Positions 50,714 through 60,473 of a DNA stretch of 64,000 nt are shown piece by piece. The stretch spans positions 1 to 64,000 of the forward strand of contig DJVY01000002.1 of assembly GCA_002440885.1 (NCBI GenBank). The letters run 5' to 3'. The stretch's first letter is position 1; every line of letters starts with the position of its first letter. The stretch is from Bacteroidales bacterium UBA6244 (GTDB lineage: Bacteria; Bacteroidota; Bacteroidia; Bacteroidales; F082). A program made the translations under genes and the position numbers. Below the pieces are notes generated by a model that had not been told where the DNA came from, did not search any database, and was given only the letters and a program-made list of their open reading frames with translations.

Positions 50714-52831
50714 ATGGCAGTAATAGGAAATATCAGAAAACATTCCACATTTCTGGTGATTATCATTGGAGTTGCATTGGCCGCTTTTGTATTGGGCGAT
50801 TTTGCCAGAGGAGGCGGAGGATCACGCGACGTGAACATCGGTGAAGTTGAGGGCGAGGAGATAACCATCATGGATTTCAATGCCAAAGCTGAGCAAAACA
50901 TCGAAAACAAACTACAACAACAAAAAACAGATCGACTCTCGGTTGACGAGCAATTCAGAACCAAAGATGAAACCTGGAACCAAATGGTTTACAGCATCAT
51001 CATGGATAAGGAATATGAAAAAATCGGTCTATCGGTTACCCCGGACGAACTGTTCGATCTCATTCAGGGAAGCAATCCGCACCCGGTAGTGGTACAGTAT
51101 TTTTCGGATCCAAACACCGGTAAATTCGACAGAAACCTGATTATTCAGTATCTGCAAAACCTTGAAACCATGCCGGCTCAGGCAAAACAACAGTGGATTC
51201 AGTTTGAAAAGTATATCAAAGAAGACCGCTACCGCACCAAGTTCAAAAACCTCCTCATCAAGGGTTATTATGTTCCTGAAGCGTTGGCTCAACTTAACTT
51301 TGAAGACGAAAACAACAAGGCCGACATCGACTATATTGCAGCCACTTATAAATCGCTTAATGACAGCTTGTTTATTCCTGCCGAAAGTGATTACAGAGCA
51401 TATTATGATGCCCACAAAGAAACCTACAAACAAGAAGCCACACGCGATATTCAATATGTTGTTTTTGAGGTAAAACCTTCGGCAGAAGACATCCGCAAGG
51501 CAGGTGTTGAAGCAGAACAGATTTACACTGATTTTACCAAAACAATTGATGTACAACGGTTTGTAAAAGTTAACTCCGACAGCAATTACGATAGCACCTG
51601 GTTTGTTGAAGGTCAGCTTCCGGTACAAATCGACAGCATCATGTTCAATAGCCCCGTGGGTACTGTTACCAAACCTTACATGGAAAACAACACCTTCCAT
51701 ACTGCCCGCCTGGTGGCCGAGGCCATGCGCCCCGATTCGATGAAAGCCAGTCATATCCTGATTGCCTTCCAGGGAGCGTTTCAGGCCGATCCAAAGATTA
51801 TAAGAACAAAAGTAGAAGCCAAAGCACTGGCCGACAGCTTATATGCCGTTTTAGCAAAATCGACGAAAAACATGGGTGAGTTAGCTATGCAATTCTCCGA
51901 CGATCCTTCTGTAGCCAATAATTCAGGCGATTTAGGCTGGTTTGCCGATGGAAACATGGTGACTAATTTCAACGAAGCCGTTATAAACTCTAATAAGGGC
52001 AGTGTAACAATGGCAGAAACTCCTTTCGGATACCACGTTATAGAAGTAACAGGTAAAAAACCCGAAGTTAAAAAAGTAAGAGTGGCCATGGTGGATCGCG
52101 AAATTATTCCCAGCAATGAAACTTACCAGAATATTTTTGCCAGCGCCAGTAAACTTGCTACCGAAAACAAAACCCTTGAACAATTCAATGAATATGTACG
52201 TGCCGAAAACCTAAGCCCACGTGAAATGCCAGGCATTCGCAAAATGAGTAACCGGATTCCGGGGCTTCCCAACCCACGTCAAATTGTGCAATGGGCGTTT
52301 AACGAAAATACAGCCGTTGGTGCAGTTTCTACCGTATTCGATTTGGAAGGCATGTTTGTAGTAGCTGTTGTAACAAAAGCCATAGAAGAAGGTTATCCCA
52401 CATTGGACGACATTAAATCCCGTATTGAGCTTTTGGTTATCAACGAGCTTAAGGGCAAGCACCTGGCTAAGCAAATGGAAGCCTATAATGGTGATTTTGA
52501 AAAAGCCGCTGCCGAGCTTAACCTTACCAAAACCAATGTAACCCCATTCTTCTTTACTACCAGAAACTTAAAGGGTTTTGGTGCAGAAAACCAGGTTATT
52601 GGATCAGTATTCGGACTTCAGGAAGGAGCAAGCTCACAGCCAATTATTGGGAATGCAGCCGTTTTCATGGTAAAACTGAACAGCCTGACAAAGGCCACAA
52701 CTCCCCCATCGTATGCTCAAACCATTTCAAAACTTGAAACTGCATTCAAACAAAATGTGGAACAGGACAGAGCTTACCGCGCATTGGAAGAGTCGCTGGA
52801 AATAAAAGACAACCGAATCAGATTTTATTAA
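50714..52831 (+). CDS. ppiD: PpiD/SurA-type membrane-anchored peptidyl-prolyl isomerase
   Basis: Periplasmic folding factor of 705 residues. A single N-terminal anchor (FLVIIIGVALAAFVLGDF, about 13-30), a SurA_N-like chaperone domain (about 35-250), a parvulin PPIase domain (about 345-450: MKASHILIAFQGAF, then SDDPSVANNSGDLGWFADG and TPFGYHVIEVTG) and a helical C-terminal part with a second, degenerate parvulin-like segment. In E. coli PpiD sits at the SecYEG exit and helps proteins leave the membrane. Transcribed alone and closed by a bidirectional terminator shared with rodA. Confidence 0.92.
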   Translation: MAVIGNIRKHSTFLVIIIGVALAAFVLGDFARGGGGSRDVNIGEVEGEEITIMDFNAKAEQNIENKLQQQKTDRLSVDEQFRTKDETWNQMVYSIIMDKEYEKIGLSVTPDELFDLIQGSNPHPVVVQYFSDPNTGKFDRNLIIQYLQNLETMPAQAKQQWIQFEKYIKEDRYRTKFKNLLIKGYYVPEALAQLNFEDENNKADIDYIAATYKSLNDSLFIPAESDYRAYYDAHKETYKQEATRDIQYVVFEVKPSAEDIRKAGVEAEQIYTDFTKTIDVQRFVKVNSDSNYDSTWFVEGQLPVQIDSIMFNSPVGTVTKPYMENNTFHTARLVAEAMRPDSMKASHILIAFQGAFQADPKIIRTKVEAKALADSLYAVLAKSTKNMGELAMQFSDDPSVANNSGDLGWFADGNMVTNFNEAVINSNKGSVTMAETPFGYHVIEVTGKKPEVKKVRVAMVDREIIPSNETYQNIFASASKLATENKTLEQFNEYVRAENLSPREMPGIRKMSNRIPGLPNPRQIVQWAFNENTAVGAVSTVFDLEGMFVVAVVTKAIEEGYPTLDDIKSRIELLVINELKGKHLAKQMEAYNGDFEKAAAELNLTKTNVTPFFFTTRNLKGFGAENQVIGSVFGLQEGASSQPIIGNAAVFMVKLNSLTKATTPPSYAQTISKLETAFKQNVEQDRAYRALEESLEIKDNRIRFY

Positions 52832-52853
52832 CAGGAAATATATTTTGAAAAAA

Positions 52854-52884
52854 AGCTGTCTGAATTTCAGGCAGCTTTTTTTTT
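52854..52884. terminator. Bidirectional terminator between ppiD and rodA
   Basis: A 9-bp stem (agctgtctg/caggcagct, one G-T pair) with loop aattt has A-rich sequence before it and a T-run after it. It works for ppiD on the plus strand and for rodA, whose stop codon lies at its edge, on the minus strand. Confidence 0.88.
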
Positions 52885-54142
52885 ACAGTACATTTAACCT
52901 ATTGGCATCTTGTTTTATAAAAATAAAAAGCAGGATGGTAAACGCCCATAGCGAAGATCCTCCGTAACTAAAAAAGGGCAAAGGAATGCCCACCACAGGA
53001 GCCAAACCAATGGTCATGGCAATGTTTACCGAAAAGTGAAAAAACAATACCGAGGCCACACCATAACCATAAATTCTGCTAAACCGCGATCGCTGTCGTT
53101 CAGCAAGCAAAACCAACCTGATAAGCAAAGTCAAAAAAATCAGGATAACGACAGATGAGCCGATGAAACCCCATTCCTCGCCAACCGTACAAAAGATGAA
53201 ATCTGTACTTTGCTCAGGAACAAAGTGATAGCGTGTTAAGACCCCGTTGCGAAACCCTTTTCCGGTAAGCCCGCCAGAGCCAATAGCAATTTTCGACTGG
53301 TTTACATTATATCCTGCGCCACGCAAATCCTGTTCTATGCCCAGGAGCACATTAATTCGCTTTTTTTGATGCGGTTCGAGCACATGTTCAAAAGCATAGT
53401 TCACACTAAAAACAAACGAAGAGGCCAACAGCAGTATCCCTATTACGGTTTTAGCCTGCTTGCGGTATTTTTTCAAAAAAGTCAGAAACAAAAGAACAAG
53501 CACAGCCATCCCGCCTATTACCCATAACTCACCTAGCATCAGGGTGCTGACAAACAAAATAGCCATTACTACTCCTACAACTAAAATTAGTCCCGAAAAA
53601 CCCTGCCTGAACAACACCAGAACAAAAGAAAAATAAACCAAGGCAGATCCTGTGTCATTCTGAAGCAAAATAAGAACCGAAGGAGTGAAAATAAGCCCCA
53701 CCGCAATAACCTTTGTTTTTAGCCTCGAAATGTCGATATGAAGTAAGCTCAGGTACTTGGCTAAGGCAAGAGCAGTGGCAAATTTAGCAAACTCGGCAGG
53801 CTGAATAGCAAAACTCCCTAGCTTAAACCATGATTTAGATCCGGCCACAGTGCTTCCAAAAAGCAAAACCCCGATGAGCAGCAGAAGAACAAAAAAATAG
53901 ATCCAAAAGGAAAAAGCACTAAAAAACTTGGCATCGACGATGAGGATGACAACCGCCAGGAATAGAGCCAACAAAATCCAAACCAACTGTTTACCGTAAC
54001 GCTCAGAAAAATCAAATAATCCGGCCACCTCATCGCCGGCGGTAGCCGTATAAATACTTAGCCACCCCATAAAAACCAAAATGAGGTAGAGAAAAACTGT
54101 CATCCAGTCGATTTGGCCTGTTATTTTTTCTCTGTTTCTCAA
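52883..54142 (-). CDS. rodA: Rod-shape determining protein RodA (SEDS glycosyltransferase)
   Basis: Peptidoglycan polymerase of the SEDS family, 419 residues with about ten transmembrane segments. Markers include RNREKITGQIDWMTVFLYLI at the start, FAKFATALALAKYLSLL, GSALVYFSFVLVLF, GIGSGGLTGKGFRNGVLTRYHFVPEQSTDFIFCTVGEEWG (family core; only key words GSGG, KGF, PEQSTDF and EEWG cited) and FFSYGGSSLWAF near the end. The start is a TTG at 54142, six bases after the mrdA stop; the N terminus matches RodA and no earlier ATG exists in frame. It follows mrdA in one operon and partners that PBP2 in cell elongation. Confidence 0.95.
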   Translation of the reverse strand: MRNREKITGQIDWMTVFLYLILVFMGWLSIYTATAGDEVAGLFDFSERYGKQLVWILLALFLAVVILIVDAKFFSAFSFWIYFFVLLLLIGVLLFGSTVAGSKSWFKLGSFAIQPAEFAKFATALALAKYLSLLHIDISRLKTKVIAVGLIFTPSVLILLQNDTGSALVYFSFVLVLFRQGFSGLILVVGVVMAILFVSTLMLGELWVIGGMAVLVLLFLTFLKKYRKQAKTVIGILLLASSFVFSVNYAFEHVLEPHQKKRINVLLGIEQDLRGAGYNVNQSKIAIGSGGLTGKGFRNGVLTRYHFVPEQSTDFIFCTVGEEWGFIGSSVVILIFLTLLIRLVLLAERQRSRFSRIYGYGVASVLFFHFSVNIAMTIGLAPVVGIPLPFFSYGGSSLWAFTILLFIFIKQDANRLNVL

Positions 54143-54148
54143 CTTCTT

Positions 54149-55987
54149 CTAATTTGATTTTTTGACATTTCCTGTGGGGGACAACAAGTTACCCTCAAAC
54201 ATTTTCTGCTCCAAAGATAAGCGATCCGTTTCTCCCCTTAAATACTTCTCTATCATTAAGCTGGCTATAGGAGCTGCCCAGGTAGACCCATAACCTGAGT
54301 TTTCAACCACTACTGCCAACGCGATCTGTGGGTCGTTGATGGGAGCAAAAGCAATAAACAAGCTGTGATCATCGCCATGCGGGTTCTGTACAGTTCCTGT
54401 TTTTCCACATTGGCTTATGCTGTCGAGGCGATAAGAGCGTGCTGTCCCGTGTTCGCCCTCAAAAACTTCCAACATAAACTGCTGAACAACATCAAAATGA
54501 TGTGGTTCGATGCTGGTTTGCTTTTTTACCGAAAAAACAGCTTTCAGACTGTCGGAACCATCAAGCGACTTTAATAAATGCGGAGGATAAAAAAAGCCTT
54601 TGTTGGCGATAACTACACTCAGATTAGCCAATTGTATGGGCGTGATTAATATCTCACCCTGACCTATACTCAACGAGCGAACCGTAAGCGCATTCCAGCT
54701 GCCACGATAAAGCTTGTTGTAATAATCAGCTGAAGGAATGTTGCCGTCCACTTCAAAAGGAATATCGGTGTTAAAGCCTTTTCCAAAACCAAAACTTACC
54801 ACATCGTTGTACCATTTTTCGTAGCCTTCGTGCGAGTCTTTAAACTTGGGGTGATTCAGGATAGACTTAAAAGTATTCCAAAAGTAAGGATTACAGGACT
54901 GTTCAATGGCCACATCCAGCTTTAAAGGTGTTTGGTGATTATGGGTACATTTTATCGGCGCTGAAAGCTTTCCCTGGCAAGTGAACTCTGTGTTTCGGGT
55001 AATAGCTCCCTCCTGAAGTGCGATGAGTGCATTAACCATTTTAAAAGTAGAACCCGGAGGGTAAGTCCCCATAGTAGCTCTGTTTATCAGCGGTTTCAAA
55101 CTGTCTTCGAGCAGTCGTGTATAGTTTTCAGAACGCTCTCTGCCTACCAGCAAATTCGGGTCGTAAGCGGGACTGCTGATCAATGCCAGAATTTCACCGG
55201 ATTTTGGATCAATAACCACCACGCTTCCCTTTTTGTTTTGCATCAACAGTTCGCCATATTCCTGTAGATCCCGGTCGATAGTCAGCACCAGGTCTTTTCC
55301 CGGTAAGGCCAGTGTATCATACTTCCCATCCAGGTAACTCCCTTTAATTCTGTTATGTACATCCACTTCCACAACCCGCATCCCGCTCTGTCCGCGCAAA
55401 AACCGTTCGTAATACCGCTCGATTCCAGATTTACCAATATAGTCTCCCGATCGGTAGAATGGATCCCGCTTTAAATCAGATTGGTTTACTTCTCCGATAT
55501 TCCCAAATAAATGTCCGGCAATGGGTTTGGTATAGTGTCGTAAGGTTCGCGTTTGGGTGTAGAACCCTTCAAACATAAAAAGCTTTTCCTCAATGCGACC
55601 CATGTCTTTTTTAGAAATCTGCTTGATAAATACAGATGGTTTGTAATAGGAATACTTTTTAGCCTTCTGCATCTGGGCAACAAACCAGGAAGTGTCAATA
55701 TCAACCAGGCGACAAAAAGCCAAAGTATCGAAATGCTTTACCTGACGCGGGATAACCATTAAATCGTAAGCAGCTTCGTTGTAGACTAACAACTGCTGAT
55801 TGCGGTCATAAATCCGACCTCGGGGCGGGTACTCCCTGATGTTTCGCAAAACAATATTTTCCGCTGTAAGTTTATAGCTGTTATCGATAATTTGAAGATA
55901 AAACAGACGAAATAAAAACGCCAGAGCCATGAGCACAAATAAGGCAATGATAATTATTTTTCGTCCTGAATAATCTTTTTGATACAT
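54149..55987 (-). CDS. mrdA: Penicillin-binding protein 2 (elongation transpeptidase)
   Basis: Class B PBP of 612 residues. One transmembrane helix (IIIIALFVLMALAFLFRLF), a PBP dimer domain (about 45-215, with REYPPRGRIYDRNQQLL), and a transpeptidase domain with the active Ser in PPGSTFKMV (around residue 313), the SxN motif in IEQSCNPYF and KTGTVQNP near 540. It cross-links peptidoglycan during rod elongation together with RodA, encoded next. Bacteroidota usually have mreB, mreC and mreD just upstream; here the gene upstream is an unrelated, divergent protease, so mrdA heads a two-gene operon. Confidence 0.95.
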   Translation of the reverse strand: MYQKDYSGRKIIIIALFVLMALAFLFRLFYLQIIDNSYKLTAENIVLRNIREYPPRGRIYDRNQQLLVYNEAAYDLMVIPRQVKHFDTLAFCRLVDIDTSWFVAQMQKAKKYSYYKPSVFIKQISKKDMGRIEEKLFMFEGFYTQTRTLRHYTKPIAGHLFGNIGEVNQSDLKRDPFYRSGDYIGKSGIERYYERFLRGQSGMRVVEVDVHNRIKGSYLDGKYDTLALPGKDLVLTIDRDLQEYGELLMQNKKGSVVVIDPKSGEILALISSPAYDPNLLVGRERSENYTRLLEDSLKPLINRATMGTYPPGSTFKMVNALIALQEGAITRNTEFTCQGKLSAPIKCTHNHQTPLKLDVAIEQSCNPYFWNTFKSILNHPKFKDSHEGYEKWYNDVVSFGFGKGFNTDIPFEVDGNIPSADYYNKLYRGSWNALTVRSLSIGQGEILITPIQLANLSVVIANKGFFYPPHLLKSLDGSDSLKAVFSVKKQTSIEPHHFDVVQQFMLEVFEGEHGTARSYRLDSISQCGKTGTVQNPHGDDHSLFIAFAPINDPQIALAVVVENSGYGSTWAAPIASLMIEKYLRGETDRLSLEQKMFEGNLLSPTGNVKKSN

Positions 55988-56010
55988 GAACAGCTATGTT
56001 ATTGGTACGA

Positions 56011-56018
56011 CAAAAGTA
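56011..56018 (-). promoter_or_regulatory. Candidate -7 promoter element for mrdA-rodA
   Basis: TACTTTTG on the minus strand ends 23 nt before the mrdA ATG. Confidence 0.55.
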
Positions 56019-56204
56019 GCTGAAAAGAGTGGGAGTATCTGTGCCATAATTTCTTTTTTTTCGCTAAAGCTCTGTCATCGAAAAACACTTGTCAAATTAA
56101 ATAACACCAATCAATCAATCAATGAATACCCGCGAATATTCAAAGCCCTTGATTTTTTTTTCTTGTTGCACTATTTTTACACGGATAAACCAACACACTA
56201 AATT

Positions 56205-58769
56205 ATGAACAGGATTGTTACATTACTCATCATTGCTTTAATCTCTTTTTCGGCGGTAAGAGCCAAAGAGGTGAGCCCACAGATGGCATCCAGGGTGGCT
56301 ACTGTTTTCTATCAAACAGCTACCAATGCACAAACGGACACACAGCCAATACTTATAAAAACCTACTTTGGACAGACCTATGATTACGCTTCCGACAAAG
56401 CCATTGAAACCCCCTTGCTCTATCTTTTTTCAATGGGAGAAGACGGAGGTTTTGTTTTGGTGGCCGGTGATGATATAGCCTGGCCTATATTGGGATACAA
56501 CATCAATGGAACCTATGACAACCAAAACCTCCCTGACAATTTCAGGAAATGGATTCAGGGATACCAACAGCAAATACATTTGGCCATCGAAAATCAATTT
56601 GAGCCAACCTCAACAACCCAAACCCAGTGGAAAAAACTGGTTACTAACGACATAAGTAATCTCAGACCTGTATCAGCTGTAAACCCCCTGCTTTCTACCA
56701 CCTGGGATCAGAGTCCGTATTACAACGCCCTTTGCCCCGGAGGTTCGGTCACAGGGTGTGTGGCCACGGCCATGGCGCAGGTAATGAAATATTGGAATCA
56801 TCCGGTACAGGGGACAGGCATGCATTCGTATAATCACCAAACTTATGGCACTTTATCTGCTAATTTTGGCAGCACCACCTATCAATGGTCGTCGATGCCC
56901 AACGCTGTTAGCTCCTCGAATAACGCTGTTGCCACCTTGATGTATCATTGCGGAGTTGGGGTAGACATGAACTACAGCCCTCAAAGCAGTGGAGCCTGGG
57001 TAGTAGAGGAAGATGATCCGGTATGCGCTGAAAGTGCCCTTAAAAACTATTTCGGATACAGCAACAATCTGCATGGCGAAAAACGTGATAACGGGTATTC
57101 CACAGCCCAATGGGTATCGATGATCAAGGGCGAGCTCGATGGTCAGCGTCCGGTTCTTTATGCCGGATTTGGTTCGGGAGGAGGCCATGCTTTTGTTTGC
57201 GACGGGTACAACAGCTCCGATTATTTCCATTTTAATTGGGGATGGGGAGGCTATTACGACGGGTATTTCAGCATCGATGCCCTCGACCCGGGTGGCACAG
57301 GCACAGGCGGTGGAACAGGCGGCTACAACAGTGGTCATCAGGCTCTTATAGGGGTTATGCCGCAAACAGTAACTACCAACTACGACCTCAGGCTCTATGA
57401 AAATGTCTCGGTTACGCCAAACCCCATCAGCTTCGGAGAATCCTTCTCGGTTTACACCGACATTGCCAATTACGGAACCGGCACTTTCAATGGTGATTAC
57501 GCAGCTATCATTTTCGATCAAAACCTCAACTCGGTAGATTGGGTTGAAACCAAACTGGACTGGACATTAGGAAGCAATCAGCATTATACCAATGGGTTAA
57601 CTTTTTCCACTTCAGGTTTATCCACCGTTTTGCCGGGCAGCTATTATATCGGCATTTTCTATCGGCCCACAGGTGGCGAATGGATGCAAGTAGCCAACGG
57701 TGATTATACCAACATGGTTCCTTTTAGTGTTGGCAACACCAGCAATATAGAACTTTACTCGAGCATGAATGTTACCGGAGGCACAACCATTACCCAAGGT
57801 CAGCCTTGTACTGTTACTGTTGACATACTCAATAACGGAACCACCAACTATTACGGCATGTTCGACATATCACTTTATTATCTCGACGGAAGTTTTGCCG
57901 AAACCATTCAAAGCCTTGGCGGGGCAGATTTGTCACCAGGGTATTATTATGATGATGTGGTATTTTCGTCAGGTTCGGTAAGCCTTTCGCCCGGAACTTA
58001 TTTGCTGGCCTTACAACACAAACCCACAGGAGGCAACTGGGAACTGGCCGGATCAACAAATTATCCCAATCCAATTCAGGTAATTGTTAAAACCCAGGGC
58101 TACCAACCCGACATCTACGAAAATAATGACCTGATAAACAATGCTGCTAGTCTGTCAGTAAACTTCTCAGGTAACAATGCCCAAATATTTACTACCGGAA
58201 GCAACTCACACGTAGGCAACGATTACGATTATTACCATATCTCACTGCCTTCCGGGTTCGATTACACGCTGACACCGCGTGCACACGACTCGTACAACAG
58301 CGGGAATGGGCAAGTGTATACCAACGATGTGTTGTGGAGCTACAACACAGGAGCCATGTGGTCGTTTGCATACGATGATGTAATGTTTGGAAACTTAACA
58401 GTTCGTGGTGGTGGTGATGTTTATTTTTTGGTTGCACCTTACTTTTTAGGAGAAACCGGAACTTATCTCTTCGACATCCAGATAAACAGAACACCCACCG
58501 GACTTGATGAAATATCCACCAACGGTGATATCAGTGTGTTTCCTATACCGGCAAGCGAATCGGTGCACATTGCTTTTGGAAACCAGGCTTCATGTCAGTT
58601 TTTAAAAATAACTGACCTGAACGGCAGGACAATACTGTCGCAGGAAAATCCGGTTCAACTGGATGGAACAATTGAAATCCCGACAGCCGACATGCCAAAC
58701 GGAACCTATGTAATACTGATTAAAAGCAACGAAAAGTGGCTACAGCAAAAACTTGTTGTGGTTCACTAA
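56205..58769 (+). CDS. Secreted C10-family (streptopain-like) cysteine protease with T9SS sorting domain
   Basis: Extracellular protease of 854 residues. Signal peptide ends VRA before Lys (not Gln). An N-terminal propeptide (about 25-150) keeps the enzyme inactive. The C10 catalytic domain has C185 in GGSVTGCVATAMAQV and H328 in GGHAFVCDGYN, then FHFNWGWGGYYDGYF. It is followed by two repeated beta-sandwich modules (about 395-510 and 518-625; YYIGIFYRPTGGEWMQVANG and YLLALQHKPTGGNWELAGS align), a PPC-like domain (about 640-770) and a type A sorting domain (about 775-854, starting VFPIPASESVHIAF). It would degrade protein at or beyond the cell surface. Confidence 0.93.
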   Translation: MNRIVTLLIIALISFSAVRAKEVSPQMASRVATVFYQTATNAQTDTQPILIKTYFGQTYDYASDKAIETPLLYLFSMGEDGGFVLVAGDDIAWPILGYNINGTYDNQNLPDNFRKWIQGYQQQIHLAIENQFEPTSTTQTQWKKLVTNDISNLRPVSAVNPLLSTTWDQSPYYNALCPGGSVTGCVATAMAQVMKYWNHPVQGTGMHSYNHQTYGTLSANFGSTTYQWSSMPNAVSSSNNAVATLMYHCGVGVDMNYSPQSSGAWVVEEDDPVCAESALKNYFGYSNNLHGEKRDNGYSTAQWVSMIKGELDGQRPVLYAGFGSGGGHAFVCDGYNSSDYFHFNWGWGGYYDGYFSIDALDPGGTGTGGGTGGYNSGHQALIGVMPQTVTTNYDLRLYENVSVTPNPISFGESFSVYTDIANYGTGTFNGDYAAIIFDQNLNSVDWVETKLDWTLGSNQHYTNGLTFSTSGLSTVLPGSYYIGIFYRPTGGEWMQVANGDYTNMVPFSVGNTSNIELYSSMNVTGGTTITQGQPCTVTVDILNNGTTNYYGMFDISLYYLDGSFAETIQSLGGADLSPGYYYDDVVFSSGSVSLSPGTYLLALQHKPTGGNWELAGSTNYPNPIQVIVKTQGYQPDIYENNDLINNAASLSVNFSGNNAQIFTTGSNSHVGNDYDYYHISLPSGFDYTLTPRAHDSYNSGNGQVYTNDVLWSYNTGAMWSFAYDDVMFGNLTVRGGGDVYFLVAPYFLGETGTYLFDIQINRTPTGLDEISTNGDISVFPIPASESVHIAFGNQASCQFLKITDLNGRTILSQENPVQLDGTIEIPTADMPNGTYVILIKSNEKWLQQKLVVVH

Positions 58770-58774
58770 AAAGG

Positions 58775-59320
58775 TTATTGAACGCGAACGATTTCATTGG
58801 TAACGATGGTGTTGCTTTGGTTGAGAGCCCGATCGTAGATATAGGCTTCAAACTTGATGGTGTCGAAATCAGATAAGGGGTTGTAAATAAACAATGTGTC
58901 TTCAAAAATCCCTTTGATGGCCTGGTTACCTGACTCTGGCGTGAGTACCGGAAAACGCGAATTAAAAGTCAAGGTATCGAATCGTACTGAATCGGCATTC
59001 CACGACAACAGAGGCACTTCTACAAACACGCCGTACTGTTTTTCGTAATACTTGATAATCAAGTTATAGTAATACTTGCTGTCGCGGCTAAAAGGATATA
59101 AGGTATCGCGTGTGCTCAACCCCAGATCGCCATCGCCATCTTTATAGTCAAACACCAAAACTCCACGTTCAGTGATACCTGTTGTTGGATTCATCAGCAC
59201 AATGAAATTGGTATAGGAAATTACCGGTATTTCCGGATACTCTTCAAATTTCCGGCATCCGGCAAAAATCAAAATCCCTGCCAGCAGAAGAAATAGTATT
59301 TTTGTCAGTAATTTCATCAT
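58775..59320 (-). CDS. Lipoprotein, unknown function
   Basis: Predicted lipoprotein of 181 residues: MMKLLTKILFLLLAGILIFAGC with Cys at 22 (ATG at 59317 is an equal alternative). The body is beta-rich and acidic, with FDYKDGDGDLGLSTRDT (Asp/Gly turn that may bind calcium) and LSDFDTIKFEAYIYDRALN. The pattern is one often seen in Bacteroidota lipoproteins annotated only as hypothetical. No enzyme motif. Its stop lies 5 bp from the convergent C10 protease stop. Confidence 0.8.
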   Translation of the reverse strand: MMKLLTKILFLLLAGILIFAGCRKFEEYPEIPVISYTNFIVLMNPTTGITERGVLVFDYKDGDGDLGLSTRDTLYPFSRDSKYYYNLIIKYYEKQYGVFVEVPLLSWNADSVRFDTLTFNSRFPVLTPESGNQAIKGIFEDTLFIYNPLSDFDTIKFEAYIYDRALNQSNTIVTNEIVRVQ

Positions 59321-59399
59321 GAAAATATAATTTGGTAAAAGTACTTAATCATAATCAAAAAACGTCTTGCCTCACAAACTAAACCATCCCAACTTTTCG

Positions 59400-60392
59400 A
59401 TGAACAACCCGGATAACTATATAAACCATGTTTTTCGAGGGCAAAGTCCTGATGATTTTAACGCAAGCTGCCTTGAATTATTTCGGTTTCAATACAAAAA
59501 CAATACCGTTTATAACCAGTTTGTCGATCTGCTTAACAAAAACCCTGATGAAATTACCCATTTCAGTCAGATTCCTTTTTTGCCAATTGGTTTTTTTAAA
59601 ACCCACAAAGTAGTATCAGGCACGTTTTCTCCCGAGGTGGTATTCAGCTCCAGCGGGACGAGCGGCTTAAGTACAAGTCGCCATTTTGTAAAAAGTGAAG
59701 CCCTTTACCACCACAGCTTTTTGTCGGGATTCAGACACTTTTTTGGAGACATCCGCCAATATACCCTGTTGGCTCTACTCCCTTCTTATCTTGAAAGAGA
59801 AGGCTCATCGCTAATCCTTATGGCTGAAGAGCTGATTAAACAAAGTAATCAACCCAAAAGTGGCTTTTATCTTAATGAATATCAGCAATTAGCTGATACC
59901 CTGACAGAACTGAAAAACCAAAAGAAACCAACCATTTTGCTTGGAGTGACTTATGCGTTACTCGACATGGCTGAGCAGTTTCAGTGTTCTTTTCCTGATT
60001 TGATTTTGATGGAGACAGGAGGAATGAAGGGCAAACGCAAGGAAATGATCCGCGAGGAGCTCCATGAGCAATTGATGCAGGGATTTGGTGTAGATCGGGT
60101 TTTTTCCGAATACGGCATGACGGAACTTCTTTCACAAGCTTATTCCAAAGGCCATGGTCGGTTTTTTTCACCACCCTGGATGAAAGTTATAATCCGCGAC
60201 ACAAATGATCCGCTGAGCTGGCTCGACATAAATCAAAATGGCGGCATCAATGTAATTGATCTGGCCAACAGGTATTCGTGCGCCTTTATTGAAACACAGG
60301 ATTTAGGTAAGATGGCCTCAGATGGCAGTTTTGAGGTGCTGGGACGTTTCGACAACAGTGATGTACGGGGTTGTAATTTGCTGGTCGACTAA
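59400..60392 (+). CDS. LuxE/PaaK-family acyl-protein synthetase-like enzyme
   Basis: ANL-superfamily adenylate-forming protein of 330 residues, related to LuxE (acyl-protein synthetase). The nucleotide-binding P-loop-like motif is VVFSSSGTSGLSTSRHFV (about 85-102). Later markers are LILMETGGMKGKRKEM, GFGVDRVFSEYGMTELLSQ (A5-like Tyr-Gly-Met-Thr-Glu) and LETQD-like FIETQDLGKM. LuxE activates fatty acids for a luciferase reductase, but no lux genes are present. Here it may activate a carboxylic acid for transfer to a protein or thiol. Start: ATG at 59400, not the TTG 33 bases earlier. Partner unknown. Confidence 0.88.
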   Translation: MNNPDNYINHVFRGQSPDDFNASCLELFRFQYKNNTVYNQFVDLLNKNPDEITHFSQIPFLPIGFFKTHKVVSGTFSPEVVFSSSGTSGLSTSRHFVKSEALYHHSFLSGFRHFFGDIRQYTLLALLPSYLEREGSSLILMAEELIKQSNQPKSGFYLNEYQQLADTLTELKNQKKPTILLGVTYALLDMAEQFQCSFPDLILMETGGMKGKRKEMIREELHEQLMQGFGVDRVFSEYGMTELLSQAYSKGHGRFFSPPWMKVIIRDTNDPLSWLDINQNGGINVIDLANRYSCAFIETQDLGKMASDGSFEVLGRFDNSDVRGCNLLVD

Positions 60393-60473
60393 AAATGATG
60401 AAAAAAAGGTATGATGGGTTATGTAGTTGAAAATGTTTTAGTAGTTTTACATCCCTTTAAATGATACCTGCTT

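Noticed and set aside
51029..51754. Minus-strand open frame of 241 codons over ppiD
   Set aside because: Antisense shadow of a gene with clear PPIase motifs.
55986..56201. Small plus-strand open frame between mrdA and the C10 protease
   Set aside because: It overlaps the mrdA promoter, has no ribosome binding site and a poorly structured sequence.
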